DNA of 34,413 bases. Origin: Hyphomicrobiales bacterium (lineage in GTDB: Bacteria; Pseudomonadota; Alphaproteobacteria; Rhizobiales; Xanthobacteraceae). The position numbers were made by a program, and so were the translations under genes. Below the pieces are notes generated by a model, which searched no databases, was not told where the DNA came from, and saw nothing but the letters and a program-made list of their open reading frames with translations. Positions 1 through 7,456 of the stretch are shown here, piece after piece. Numbering within the stretch: position 1 is the stretch's first letter; each line of letters begins with the position of its first letter. The stretch is from assembly GCA_027307405.1 (NCBI GenBank), contig DAHUXA010000023.1, positions 1 through 34,413 of the forward strand. Direction: 5' to 3'.

Positions 1-119
1 AGCGCACCGGGGGCGCGCCGACCATTCGTTATTTCGACCTGTTTCTGCTCATTGATAACGAGACTGGGTCAGTGACCGAATTCCCTGAAGCGGCGGAGAT
101 CCGCGCGGCCGCCGCCTGA
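1..119 (+). CDS. C-terminal end of an unidentified protein (cut by window edge)
   Basis: An open frame enters from the left edge (first full codon at base 3) and stops with TGA at 117-119. About 38 residues are visible, ending in FPEAAEIRAAAA. Codon use is GC-rich in third positions, like the neighbouring genes, which is the main reason to believe it is coding. No family can be recognised from this much. The next gene on the same strand starts 22 bases later, so the two may be co-transcribed. It could be a chance frame, but the other two plus-strand frames look less gene-like. Confidence 0.5.
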   Translation, partial: RTGGAPTIRYFDLFLLIDNETGSVTEFPEAAEIRAAAA

Positions 120-141
120 GCACACAGCGCGCATCGACGCA

Positions 142-1026
142 ATGCTCTGGGCCGTCTTTACGCTAATTGCTGCGGCGGCGCAGACCGCGCGCAATGCCAT
201 GCAGCGCGAGCTGACGGCGACTCTCGGCACCGTCGGCGCCACCCATGTGCGCTTTCTGTTCGGCTTTCCGTTCGCACTGCTGTTCCTCGCCGGCGTGATG
301 GTTGTGACGGGCGCGGAACTAACAAGCCCACCAAGCATGTTTTGGCCCTGGGTGCTTGTCGGTGCCTTCACCCAGATCGCTGCCACAGCGACCATGCTCT
401 CCGTGATGGGCCAGCGGTCGTTTGTGGTAGCTTACGCCTACATCAAGACCGAGCCGGTGCACGTGGCACTGTTCGGCTTGATCTTTCTGGGCGACAAAGT
501 CACGCCTCTTTCAGCTGCAGCCATTCTCCTCGCCACAACGGGCGTGAGTGTCATTTCACTGAAAGCCGGCGCAGGAGAGGCCCGCAGCACGCGCTCGACC
601 ATCGTTGGTCTCTTCTCGGGCGCCTTATTCGGGCTTTCCGCGATCGGATATCGTGGCGCCATCCTGTCACTTCACCTACCCAATTTCGTAGTGGCCGCGA
701 CATTCACGGTGACGGTGGGACTGGTGATTCAAGCGGCAGCCTTGTCGCTCTATCTCGCGCTGCGAGACGCCAAGGTTCTGCGCGCTATCGCCCGAGCATG
801 GAAGCCATCGCTTTTCGCCGGCTTTATGGGCGCTTTCGCTTCCGAATTCTGGTTTCTGGCCTTTGCGATCACCACCGCAGCCAACGTACGGACGCTGGCG
901 CTAGTCGAAGTTCTGTTCGCACAAGGCGTGACACATTTCGTGTTCAAGCAGCCGACCACTACGCGCGAGAGCATCGGTATCGTAATGGTCGTGATTGGAG
1001 TCGCGCTGCTGGTGTGGGCGTATTAA
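142..1026 (+). CDS. EamA/DMT-family membrane transporter
   Basis: A 294-residue, almost wholly hydrophobic protein with about ten predicted membrane helices in two similar halves, the usual layout and length of drug/metabolite transporter (EamA) proteins. It begins MLWAVFTLIAAAAQTARNA and ends with a helix just before the stop. A short loop (GAGEARSTRSTI, around residues 150-160) separates the two halves. Family members export or import small metabolites across the inner membrane; the substrate cannot be read from the sequence. There is no clear Shine-Dalgarno before the ATG, so it may be coupled to the gene ending at 119. Its TAA stop overlaps the stop of the convergent DUF1178 gene by four bases (TTAA). 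Confidence 0.88.
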   Translation: MLWAVFTLIAAAAQTARNAMQRELTATLGTVGATHVRFLFGFPFALLFLAGVMVVTGAELTSPPSMFWPWVLVGAFTQIAATATMLSVMGQRSFVVAYAYIKTEPVHVALFGLIFLGDKVTPLSAAAILLATTGVSVISLKAGAGEARSTRSTIVGLFSGALFGLSAIGYRGAILSLHLPNFVVAATFTVTVGLVIQAAALSLYLALRDAKVLRAIARAWKPSLFAGFMGAFASEFWFLAFAITTAANVRTLALVEVLFAQGVTHFVFKQPTTTRESIGIVMVVIGVALLVWAY

Positions 1027-1499
1027 TTCCGCTCGTCGGGTAACGGAGGGAGCGGGTGGAATTCAACCCCTTCCTCGGATAGCTCTTTTGCTTCCTCGGG
1101 AGAAGCCACGCCATAGATCGAGCGATGCTCGATTTCGCCGTAGTGCATTTTGCGTGCTTCTTCAGGGAACTTCGCGCCGACATTGTCAGCGTTCTTGACG
1201 AGGTGGTCGCGCAGCTCTTTGAGTTTGGTACGAAACTCCTGCTCCTGCGGCGAGATCATCGCTACTGGTGCAGGTGTTGCCGGGCCCTCGGTGACTGCAG
1301 CCGGCGCGTCGATAGGCGTGCGCTCTTTCTTCGCGGCCGTGGATAGACTCGGCGCCATGATTGCCTTCTCGACCTTGGCCGAGCCGCATTGCGGGCAGGT
1401 CACCAGCTGGCGTTTGACCTGTTTGTCGTAGGCAGCGGAATCCTGAAACCAGCTTTCAAAATCGTGTCCCCGTTCGCACACGAGCGCGTAGCGTATCAT
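1023..1499 (-). CDS. DUF1178 family protein
   Basis: A 158-residue soluble protein. It opens MIRYALVCERGHDFESWF and carries a CPQCG knuckle at residues 35-39; together with Cys8 this looks like a small metal-binding (zinc-ribbon-like) head. The middle is alanine/proline-rich and the C-terminal half is charged and helical (LKELRDHLVKNADNVG). This pattern is typical of the alphaproteobacterial DUF1178 family, whose function is unknown to me. It is the last gene of the comF-grxC-nitrilase-DUF1178 unit: its ATG overlaps the nitrilase stop as ATGA (1496-1499), which implies translational coupling. Its 3' end overlaps the EamA stop. Confidence 0.88.
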   Translation of the reverse strand: MIRYALVCERGHDFESWFQDSAAYDKQVKRQLVTCPQCGSAKVEKAIMAPSLSTAAKKERTPIDAPAAVTEGPATPAPVAMISPQEQEFRTKLKELRDHLVKNADNVGAKFPEEARKMHYGEIEHRSIYGVASPEEAKELSEEGVEFHPLPPLPDERN

Positions 1500-2371
1500 T
1501 CCGCACTCCTCACGACGTGCAGGTGAGCGGGTTCCACCATTGGCTCAACGACTTCAAATCGCCGGCCATGTTGCAGCGATGGAATGCGGGCACGCGCATT
1601 GGCAATTTGCGCGGGATCGATCTCGGCCATGACTACCCCCGGCTCGGTGCCACCTTCGGCAATGATGCGCCCCCAAGGGTCAACGATCAGTGAATGGCCA
1701 TATGTGTCTCTGCCGTTCTCATGTCTACCACCTTGTGCGGCGGCGAAAACAAAGCTGCCGTTTTCGATCGCCCGCGTGCGGATAAGGACGTGCCAATGCG
1801 CTTCACCGGTTTGTTTGGTAAATGCTGACGGAATCGTCAGCATGGTGGCGCCGGCTTCGGCCAACGCGCGATAGAGCGCAGGAAAGCGTAGATCGTAGCA
1901 GACGGTCAGGCCAAGACGTCCCCATGGCAGATCCGCCAGGACTGCAAGCTCGCCGGGACGGTAATTGCGAGACTCGCGATAGCTCTCGCCGTCCGCAAGG
2001 TCGACGTCGAACATGTGGATCTTGTCGTAGCGGGCGACGATGTTGCCCTTTGGATCGACAAGGAACGAACGGTTGGCGGCCCGGTCGTGCGAAACTTTGA
2101 TCGCCAGCGAGCCGATATGGACATAGATGCCAAGCTTGCGAGCAAGTTCGCGCAAGGTCGCAAGCGAGGCATCCGCTTCTTCCTCCACGACCGCAGCGAA
2201 AAGCTGCTCACGCTTGGCCGCCAGTATATTGGTCATTTCGGGAGTGAGCACATAGTCGGCACCGGCTGATTTTGCCTCGCCGATCATGCGTGCCGCCTCA
2301 TCAATATTGGTGCTGGGCTTAAGGCCCGAGCGCATCTGGATCATTGCGGCTTTAAAGTTGCCCGTGCTCAT
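1496..2371 (-). CDS. Carbon-nitrogen hydrolase (Nit2/omega-amidase-like)
   Basis: A 291-residue nitrilase-superfamily enzyme with the full catalytic triad visible: Glu45 in VLTPEMTN, Lys117 in RYDKIHMFDVDL and Cys158 in LTVCYDLRFP. The IHMFDVD and CYDLRFPALYR stretches are characteristic of the Nit1/Nit2 branch, which hydrolyses amides such as alpha-ketoglutaramate or deaminated glutathione; I infer that role from the branch only. It should be cytoplasmic. Its start overlaps the grxC stop by four bases (ATGA) and its stop overlaps the DUF1178 start in the same way, so three genes are translated as a chain. Sitting beside a glutaredoxin would fit a glutathione-repair function, but that is context, not proof. 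Confidence 0.92.
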   Translation of the reverse strand: MSTGNFKAAMIQMRSGLKPSTNIDEAARMIGEAKSAGADYVLTPEMTNILAAKREQLFAAVVEEEADASLATLRELARKLGIYVHIGSLAIKVSHDRAANRSFLVDPKGNIVARYDKIHMFDVDLADGESYRESRNYRPGELAVLADLPWGRLGLTVCYDLRFPALYRALAEAGATMLTIPSAFTKQTGEAHWHVLIRTRAIENGSFVFAAAQGGRHENGRDTYGHSLIVDPWGRIIAEGGTEPGVVMAEIDPAQIANARARIPSLQHGRRFEVVEPMVEPAHLHVVRSAE

Positions 2372-2643
2372 GCCGATGCCCCACCGCCCGTCGCCAACAA
2401 CGGGTCGAGTTTGCCGGCACGCTCAAGAGCGTGCAGCTCATCGCTGCCTCCAACATGGACCGTTCCGATGAAAATCTGCGGCACACTCATGCGTCCGTTT
2501 GCGCGTTGAATCATTTCCTCGCGGTGGTCCCCGTCACGGCTGACATCGATTTCACTGTAGTCCACGCCTTTCCGCTTCAGCAAAGCCTTGGCGGCATTGC
2601 AATGGGGGCAGTAGCGGGTGGTGTATATTTCGACGGGGGGCAT
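2368..2643 (-). CDS. grxC: Glutaredoxin 3 (GrxC), dithiol type
   Basis: A 91-residue thioredoxin-fold protein with a CPHC redox site at residues 12-15, the cis-proline segment SVPQIFIG and the glutathione-binding GGSDELHAL segment. It reduces disulfides and glutathione mixed disulfides in the cytoplasm. I chose the ATG at 2643 (MPPVEIYTTRYCPHC) because glutaredoxins begin right at the first beta strand; a longer frame from 2670 adds nine unusual residues and has no better ribosome site. It lies 30 bases after comF and overlaps the nitrilase start as ATGA. The two active-site cysteines make it a dithiol enzyme rather than the monothiol partner of BolA proteins. Confidence 0.93.
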   Translation of the reverse strand: MPPVEIYTTRYCPHCNAAKALLKRKGVDYSEIDVSRDGDHREEMIQRANGRMSVPQIFIGTVHVGGSDELHALERAGKLDPLLATGGGASA

Positions 2644-2673
2644 AAAAGGGTTTCTGCGCCATGTGGCCATCTT

Positions 2674-3474
2674 TTATATGGGAGCGCGTGCGGGCGCTAC
2701 AACCCGCGCGAACACCAGCACGTCGATATGGGCGGCCCCGGCCCGTAATAGCGCCCGAGAGCAGGCATCGACTGTTGCGCCGGAGGTGAGCACATCGTCA
2801 ATCAACACCACGCGCCGTCCGGCAATGTCCGCTTTGTGCTCGGCCGGTACACGGAAGGCGCCTTGCACATTGTCGGCGCGTTCGGTTTTCGACCGCCCGA
2901 CCTGCTGCGGCGTGGCACGGACGCGCTTGAGCCCATGCGCAACAGGCACGTTGCAGATGGCCGAGATCGCGCCTGCGAGCGCTGCCGACTGGTTGAAACG
3001 TCGTGTCCATTGCCTGCGCCAATGCAGCGGCACCGGGACGAGCGCGTCGGCATCGGCCAACAGCTCGCGGCCGGCGCGCGCCATCCACCGCCCCATCATG
3101 GGTGCAAGTTCGAGCCGGTCGCTGTATTTAAAGCCTTGGACCAGCGTGCGGGCGATATCGTCGTAGCGCACGGCAGCACGCGCCCGGTCGTAAGCCGGCG
3201 GGTTGGAAATCGCCTCCATCGACAGAAGGCCTGGGCCCGGATCGTAGACAAAAGGGATGCCGAGCCGCGCACAGTACGGGGGTTCGATGAACGACAGTTT
3301 CGACCAGCAGGGCGCGCAAAGACCTGCACCGTCGTTCAGGGGTTCGCGGCAGGACGGACATAGCGGCGGCAGCGCAAAGTCAAGTACAAGCCGCAAAGCG
3401 GCCCGCGCACCGCCATGAAAGCGGGCGGCATGCGATCGTAGTTTGTCCGGCCTTGCCGAAACGAGCTCGTTCAT
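2674..3474 (-). CDS. ComF family protein (phosphoribosyltransferase-like)
   Basis: A 266-residue ComF protein. The N-terminal zinc knuckle is visible as CPSC (39-42), CAPC (53-56) and Cys68, and the C-terminal PRPP-binding loop as VVLIDDVLTSGAT (222-234). In naturally competent bacteria ComF takes part in uptake of transforming DNA; in most alphaproteobacteria the role is unproven. An ATG at 3474 (MNELVSARPDKLRS) is preferred over upstream in-frame codons that give 79 extra residues with no family character and would run through the start of the divergent methyltransferase. It is the first gene of the minus-strand unit, and the 65 bases to the methyltransferase start must hold both promoters. 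Confidence 0.92.
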   Translation of the reverse strand: MNELVSARPDKLRSHAARFHGGARAALRLVLDFALPPLCPSCREPLNDGAGLCAPCWSKLSFIEPPYCARLGIPFVYDPGPGLLSMEAISNPPAYDRARAAVRYDDIARTLVQGFKYSDRLELAPMMGRWMARAGRELLADADALVPVPLHWRRQWTRRFNQSAALAGAISAICNVPVAHGLKRVRATPQQVGRSKTERADNVQGAFRVPAEHKADIAGRRVVLIDDVLTSGATVDACSRALLRAGAAHIDVLVFARVVAPARAPI

Positions 3475-3539
3475 GCTGCAACGGTAGCATAACCAAGGAT
3501 GGACGCGACAAAATCGCGTGGGCGCGACAGGACAAAGCA

Positions 3540-4445
3540 ATGTCGTCAGGTCCTCAAATCTTTGACCGCCCCTTGCTCCGTACGCGCCAAAAACGCGCGC
3601 GCGGCTTAGGGCCCGCAACCTTCCTGCTGGAGCACGTTGCCAATGAGTTAGGCGACCGGCTATCCGCCGTACTGCGCCGGTTTGATATTGCCGTTGATCT
3701 CGGCACTTCAACCGATGTGGTACGGCGAGGACTTGCCGCTAGCGGTAAAATCAAAACCATCGTTGCTGCCGAATTCGGCGCGTTAGAACTGGACAATGTA
3801 TTTCCGCGTGTCGTTACGGATGAAGAAGCGCTACCATTCGCCGACAGCTCGATCGAGCTTGTGACGTCGGCATTGGCATTGCAGTTTGTCAATGATCTGC
3901 CGGGAACGCTGATACAAATTCGCCGGGCGTTGAAACCCGACGGATTGTTGTTGGCAGCGCTGGTCGGCGGGGAGAGTCTGGCTGAGCTGCGCGAGGCGAT
4001 TGCGATCGCTGAAAGCGAGACCGAGGGAGGGATTTCACCGCGCGTCGCTCCATTCGTCGATGTGGGCGAACTCGGCGGGCTATTACAACGGGCAGGATTT
4101 GCGTTGCCGGTCATCGATAACGAGCGGGTGGTCGTGCGCTATGACTCAGCCATCGCTTTGATGCACGACCTGCGGCGCATGGGCGCAACGAATGTGCTCT
4201 ATGAGCGCCGGCGTAAACCACTCAAACGCGCGACGCTGGACCGCACGGCGGCAATCTACGCCGAACGCTTTGCCGATCCGGACGGCCGTCTGCGGGCCAG
4301 TTTCGAGATCGTCTGGTTGTCCGGCTGGGCGCCGCACGAAAGCCAGCAGAGGCCGCTTAAGCCCGGCTCGGCTACGCGGCGACTGGCTGACGCGCTCGGA
4401 ACCAGGGAAATATCGACGGGAGAAAAACCACCGCGCTCCAGCTAG
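3540..4445 (+). CDS. SAM-dependent methyltransferase-fold protein, NDUFAF5/BioC-like
   Basis: A 301-residue protein with the seven-strand methyltransferase fold. Key stretches are an N-terminal IFDRPLLRTRQKRA, a motif I region reading VDLGTSTDVV, an acidic strand with DEEALPFADSSIELVTSALAL, and RRALKPDGLLLAALVGGESL after it. The IFDR..LLR.R..RA opening is what I associate with alphaproteobacterial relatives of NDUFAF5, the complex I assembly factor that hydroxylates an arginine of a complex I subunit. The glycine-rich SAM loop is degenerate (no GxGxG), so catalytic chemistry is uncertain. I chose the ATG at 3540 because the family starts there; an in-frame codon at 3453 would overlap the start of divergent comF. 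Its stop overlaps that of mutT (CTAG). Confidence 0.85.
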   Translation: MSSGPQIFDRPLLRTRQKRARGLGPATFLLEHVANELGDRLSAVLRRFDIAVDLGTSTDVVRRGLAASGKIKTIVAAEFGALELDNVFPRVVTDEEALPFADSSIELVTSALALQFVNDLPGTLIQIRRALKPDGLLLAALVGGESLAELREAIAIAESETEGGISPRVAPFVDVGELGGLLQRAGFALPVIDNERVVVRYDSAIALMHDLRRMGATNVLYERRRKPLKRATLDRTAAIYAERFADPDGRLRASFEIVWLSGWAPHESQQRPLKPGSATRRLADALGTREISTGEKPPRSS

Positions 4446-4849
4446 AGCAGCGCCATCAGGTGAGCAATCAAAGGCACGTCCGCCGGCGGCATTTCGTAGT
4501 CACGCAATCTGTTCGGTTTTACCCAAGACACGCGTTGGCCTTCCGTTGGGTTCACCATTCCGTCCCAACGCCGGCAGACGTAGAGAGGCATCAAGAGATG
4601 AAAGTCCGGATAGCTGTGGCTTGCGAAGGTGAGGGGGGCGAGGCATGCTTCGCTAACGACTATTCCCAATTCCTCTCTCAATTCCCGGATCAGTGTCTCC
4701 TCGGGTCTTTCACCATTCTCGACCTTGCCACCGGGAAATTCCCACAAGCCGGCCATCGGCTTGCCTTCGGGCCGCCGCGCGATCAGGACACGGCCGTCGG
4801 CGTCGACCAGAGCGCAGGCGGCAACCAAGACGATTTTAGTAGCCGCCAC
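4442..4849 (-). CDS. mutT: Nudix hydrolase, MutT type (8-oxo-dGTP diphosphatase)
   Basis: A 135-residue Nudix protein with a complete Nudix box at residues 41-63: it begins GKVENGE, continues through the RELREELGI core, and has the metal-binding glutamates 56, 59 and 60. FPGG just before the box and WVKPNRLRDYEMPPAD near the end are typical of MutT, which cleanses oxidised guanine nucleotides from the pool. The start is GTG at 4849, preceded by a GAGG ribosome site seven bases upstream. argJ ends only 18 bases before it on the same strand, so they probably share a transcript. The stop overlaps the convergent methyltransferase stop by four bases. Confidence 0.92.
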   Translation of the reverse strand: MAATKIVLVAACALVDADGRVLIARRPEGKPMAGLWEFPGGKVENGERPEETLIRELREELGIVVSEACLAPLTFASHSYPDFHLLMPLYVCRRWDGMVNPTEGQRVSWVKPNRLRDYEMPPADVPLIAHLMALL

Positions 4850-4867
4850 CCTTGAGCCTCGACGTTT

Positions 4868-6103
4868 CTAGGACCGATAATCGCCGTTGATGGCAACATA
4901 TTCCTTGGTCAGATCGCATGTGAGTACTCGGTCGCGGCCTTTACCCAGACCAAGAGCTACTTTCAGACGGATCTGCGGCTCTTTCATCGCCGCGCTCACG
5001 CGCGCCTCGTCATAGCCGGGATCGCGCATGCCCTTGTGTGCGACGCGAATGCCGCCGAACCAGATCGAAAGCTTGTCTCGGTCGGCAGGCTCGCCGGCCT
5101 TACCGACAGCCATGACAACGCGACCCCAATTTGCGTCTTCGCCTGCGATTGCTGTTTTAACGAGCGGAGAGTTGGCGATCGACATCGCAATGCGGCGAGC
5201 TGAAGCTTTCGATACTGCGCCTTCGACCATGATCTCGACCAGCTTGCGCGCGCCTTCGCCGTCGCGAGCGACCTGTTCGGATAGATTTGCCAGCACGGCA
5301 TGCAGAGCTTTCTTGAAGTCCTTCAGGCGCGGATCGGCGGCGCGTGCAACGAGCGGGACGCCCATTGCCTTGCCCGTAGCGAATATCATCAGCGTATCGG
5401 AGGTCGATGTATCGCCATCGATCGTCACGGCGTTAAAAGTGTCGGCAACGCTTTCCTTCAAGAGCGACTGCAGTGCGGCAGCAGAAATCGCTGCATCAGT
5501 AAAAATGAAGGAGAGCATGGTCGCCATATCGGGCGCGATCATGCCCGCGCCTTTGGCGATGCCGTTGATTGTGACTTTGGTCTTGCCAACCTTGGCCGTT
5601 GCGGTCGCAACCTTCGGGAATGTGTCGGTCGTCATGATCGCACGCGCCGCAGCGAGAAAATCGCCGGGCTGTGCATTCGCCACCAATCCTTCCATTACGC
5701 CATCGAAGGCTTGAGCTTTTAGCGGTTCGCCGATGACACCTGTCGAAGCGAGAAAGACATCTTTGGGCTTGCAACCGACCGCGCGGGCAGCAATTTGTGC
5801 GGTGAATTTGCAGACATCTCGACCGCTCTTGCCGGTGAAAGCGTTGGCATTGCCGGAATTGACCACGAGAGCACGTGCCGTTCCCGGCTTCAGGTGTGCG
5901 CGGCACCATTCGACCGGCGCTGATGGGCATTTCGAACGTGTGAACACTCCGGCCGCAGTCGTGCCGGGTTCGAACAGCGCAAGCAGAACGTCGGTGCGCC
6001 CCGCATAGCGGATGCCAGCTGCCGCAGTTGCAAGCCTTACCCCGGCAATTACGGGTAAGTCCGGCACGTGGACCGGGGCGAGGGGGGAAACCGAAGAGCT
6101 CAT
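4868..6103 (-). CDS. argJ: Glutamate N-acetyltransferase / amino-acid acetyltransferase (ArgJ)
   Basis: A 411-residue ArgJ of normal length. The precursor is cleaved by itself into alpha and beta chains ahead of Thr195 in the motif [10 protein letters not shown], and that threonine becomes the nucleophile. [12 protein letters not shown] and the closing [20 protein letters not shown] are further family hallmarks. The enzyme moves the acetyl group from N-acetylornithine to glutamate in the cyclic arginine pathway; many also use acetyl-CoA. The ATG start ([10 protein letters not shown]) matches the family, yet there is no purine-rich ribosome site before it. Instead a seven-base-pair hairpin ends 17 bases upstream. 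mutT follows after 18 bases. Confidence 0.97.
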   Translation of the reverse strand: MSSSVSPLAPVHVPDLPVIAGVRLATAAAGIRYAGRTDVLLALFEPGTTAAGVFTRSKCPSAPVEWCRAHLKPGTARALVVNSGNANAFTGKSGRDVCKFTAQIAARAVGCKPKDVFLASTGVIGEPLKAQAFDGVMEGLVANAQPGDFLAAARAIMTTDTFPKVATATAKVGKTKVTINGIAKGAGMIAPDMATMLSFIFTDAAISAAALQSLLKESVADTFNAVTIDGDTSTSDTLMIFATGKAMGVPLVARAADPRLKDFKKALHAVLANLSEQVARDGEGARKLVEIMVEGAVSKASARRIAMSIANSPLVKTAIAGEDANWGRVVMAVGKAGEPADRDKLSIWFGGIRVAHKGMRDPGYDEARVSAAMKEPQIRLKVALGLGKGRDRVLTCDLTKEYVAINGDYRS

Positions 6104-6120
6104 GGGTGCGTTATATTTGT

Positions 6121-6140
6121 GTAGGCATCCATTTGCCTAC
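6121..6140. repeat. Inverted repeat (hairpin) just upstream of argJ
   Basis: GTAGGCA (6121-6127) and TGCCTAC (6134-6140) form a perfect seven-base-pair stem with the six-base loop TCCATT. Read in the argJ direction it lies in the leader, 17 bases before the start codon, in the place where a ribosome site would be expected to follow. It could end isomerase transcripts or shape the argJ leader; the sequence alone does not say which. Confidence 0.75.
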
Positions 6141-6149
6141 CTAAGCGAA

Positions 6150-6172
6150 ATGGCCGGCACAAGGCCGGCCAT
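6150..6172. repeat. Palindromic intergenic element between isomerase gene and argJ
   Basis: ATGGCCGGC (6150-6158) and GCCGGCCAT (6164-6172) form a perfect nine-base-pair stem with loop ACAAG. The sequence closely resembles a palindrome that I recall as widely scattered between genes in Bradyrhizobium-type genomes, so it is probably a copy of a dispersed repeat. On the minus strand it follows the isomerase stop and is trailed by TTTCGCTT, so it may also act as a weak terminator. Confidence 0.75.
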
Positions 6173-6202
6173 GACGAAATCATTTGATGAATACGATCGA
6201 CG

Positions 6203-7117
6203 TTACTTCTTCGCCGGCGCGGCAGGCTTCTCCTCGGTCTTTGCCGGTTTGTCCATGCGCTCGATTTTGGCGTCGGCGCGCAGCTTTGTGACCAGCTCAG
6301 CTTGCGCCTTACGAACCACAAAATTTTCGATCTGCGGCTTTACATCTTCGAATTTCGGCGCCTGTTTTGTGCGCTTGTCTTCAACCTTGATGACATGCCA
6401 GCCGAACTGCGTCTTTACCGGGTCCGAAATCTGTCCTGTTTCTAATTTAAAGGCAGCGTCGGAGAATTCCGGCACCATTTGCTCCTTTGTGAAATAGCCA
6501 AGGTCACCGCCATTGGCCTTTCCGGATGGGTCCTCGGTCACTTCAGCCGCCACCTTGGCGAAGTCCTCGCCCTTCTTCAGCCGGACAATCACAGCCTTGA
6601 CCTTATCCTCGGCTTCCTTTGCGGCTTTGTCGTCACCGGAAGGCGCGCGGAACAGGATGTGGCGGGCATGCACTTCCTTTTCTTCCGCGATCTGTTTGAC
6701 AGCCTCGTCATAGACTTGGTGCATTGCCTCATTGGTGACGGCTTCCTTGCCGACCGACTGCAGCAGCCCTTCCATGAGCAGCTTTTTGCGAGCGAATTCG
6801 AGCTTGCGTTTGAAGTCGGCCGAATCCCCTAACTTCTTATCCTGCGCGGCCTTCGACACCAGAATCATGTCGGCCACAAACTGCACCAAGTAGTCCTGCT
6901 TGGCCTCCGGCGACATCTGCGGGATTTGTCCGGCCTCATCCTCGGCGACAGTGAGGTCGCTCTGGTGAACCTCAACGCCATTAACTTTGGCCACAAGCGG
7001 GTCCTTGTCCTGGGCATAGAGCGGCCCGGTTGTAAGGATGAGCAGCGCCAGGATGGCGGCAATGAAACCGGCCGGGCCTGATCGGACCGGAACGCCGGTA
7101 GGTACAAAAATCGTCAT
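6203..7117 (-). CDS. Parvulin-type peptidyl-prolyl isomerase, exported (PrsA/SurA-like)
   Basis: A 304-residue exported foldase. Residues 1-35 form a signal peptide (hydrophobic AGFIAAILALLILTTG, probable cleavage after PLYA35). Residues 40-140 are a SurA/PrsA-like chaperone region. Residues 147-247 are the parvulin domain, with EVHARHILF, GGDLGYFTKEQMVPEF and TQFGWHVIKVED. A Lys/Pro/Ala tail (EEKPAAPAKK) ends it. It assists folding of secreted or outer-membrane proteins in the periplasm. I chose the ATG at 7117 because it has an AGGGA ribosome site and puts the signal peptide at the N terminus; an in-frame start at 7195 would bury it. It is divergent from secA, which suits a shared export theme. 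Confidence 0.93.
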   Translation of the reverse strand: MTIFVPTGVPVRSGPAGFIAAILALLILTTGPLYAQDKDPLVAKVNGVEVHQSDLTVAEDEAGQIPQMSPEAKQDYLVQFVADMILVSKAAQDKKLGDSADFKRKLEFARKKLLMEGLLQSVGKEAVTNEAMHQVYDEAVKQIAEEKEVHARHILFRAPSGDDKAAKEAEDKVKAVIVRLKKGEDFAKVAAEVTEDPSGKANGGDLGYFTKEQMVPEFSDAAFKLETGQISDPVKTQFGWHVIKVEDKRTKQAPKFEDVKPQIENFVVRKAQAELVTKLRADAKIERMDKPAKTEEKPAAPAKK

Positions 7118-7264
7118 AGCGTTGTCCCTGGATGAATGGACCGCCGCTTCGAAGGCGGTGCGCGGACTATTCGCCCAACAACCGTGGCTTTGCAATGGCC
7201 GGCCAGCGCGTGGGGCTTAACGTCCACGTGACCGTGCCTCGTTAAGGCCGTGGCAAGCCGCCGA

Positions 7265-7293
7265 TTGACAACAATCCGACCCCCTCATATCTC
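7265..7293 (+). promoter_or_regulatory. Probable sigma70-type promoter of secA
   Basis: A perfect -35 hexamer TTGACA (7265-7270) is separated by 17 bases from TATCTC (7288-7293), a fair alphaproteobacterial -10. Transcription would start near 7300, inside the tandem repeat, giving a leader of roughly 155 bases before secA. Confidence 0.55.
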
Positions 7294-7334
7294 TCGCTCA
7301 GCTTTAGCTGTTCTCTCGCTCAGCTTTAGCTGTT
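7291..7334 (+). repeat. Perfect tandem duplication, two 22-base units, in the secA leader
   Basis: Units 7291-7312 and 7313-7334 are identical with no spacer. Each begins CTCTCGCT and ends CAGCTTTAGCTGTT; the CAGCT/AGCTG arms inside each unit are self-complementary. The first unit overlaps the proposed -10 box and start point of the secA promoter. It is not part of any reading frame I accept. Confidence 0.9.
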
Positions 7335-7456
7335 CGCTATTTGCCGGCGTGTTTCGCGTCAAATTTGCCCGAAAAGTGCCGCATTCCGGAGCGCCGGAAG
7401 TAAATCCGGCCGAGCCGGCATGATATAAACGCCCGGCCTATGTTAGGAGCTCCCGA

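Larger units (their letters stand above)
7118..7456. other. 339-base divergent intergenic region, isomerase / secA
   Basis: No convincing gene lies here. It holds the ribosome site of the isomerase gene on the minus strand, a strong promoter-like element for secA (7265-7293), a perfect two-copy tandem repeat (7291-7334), a small hairpin with CCGGA and TCCGG arms (7394-7398 and 7405-7409) and the secA ribosome site AGGAG (7444-7448). A six-codon frame (ATG at 7440) reads MLGAPE and overlaps the secA start. Confidence 0.8.

Noticed and set aside
2644-2670. Nine-residue longer grxC from 2670
   Set aside because: The extra residues are not like glutaredoxins and no ribosome site supports the start.
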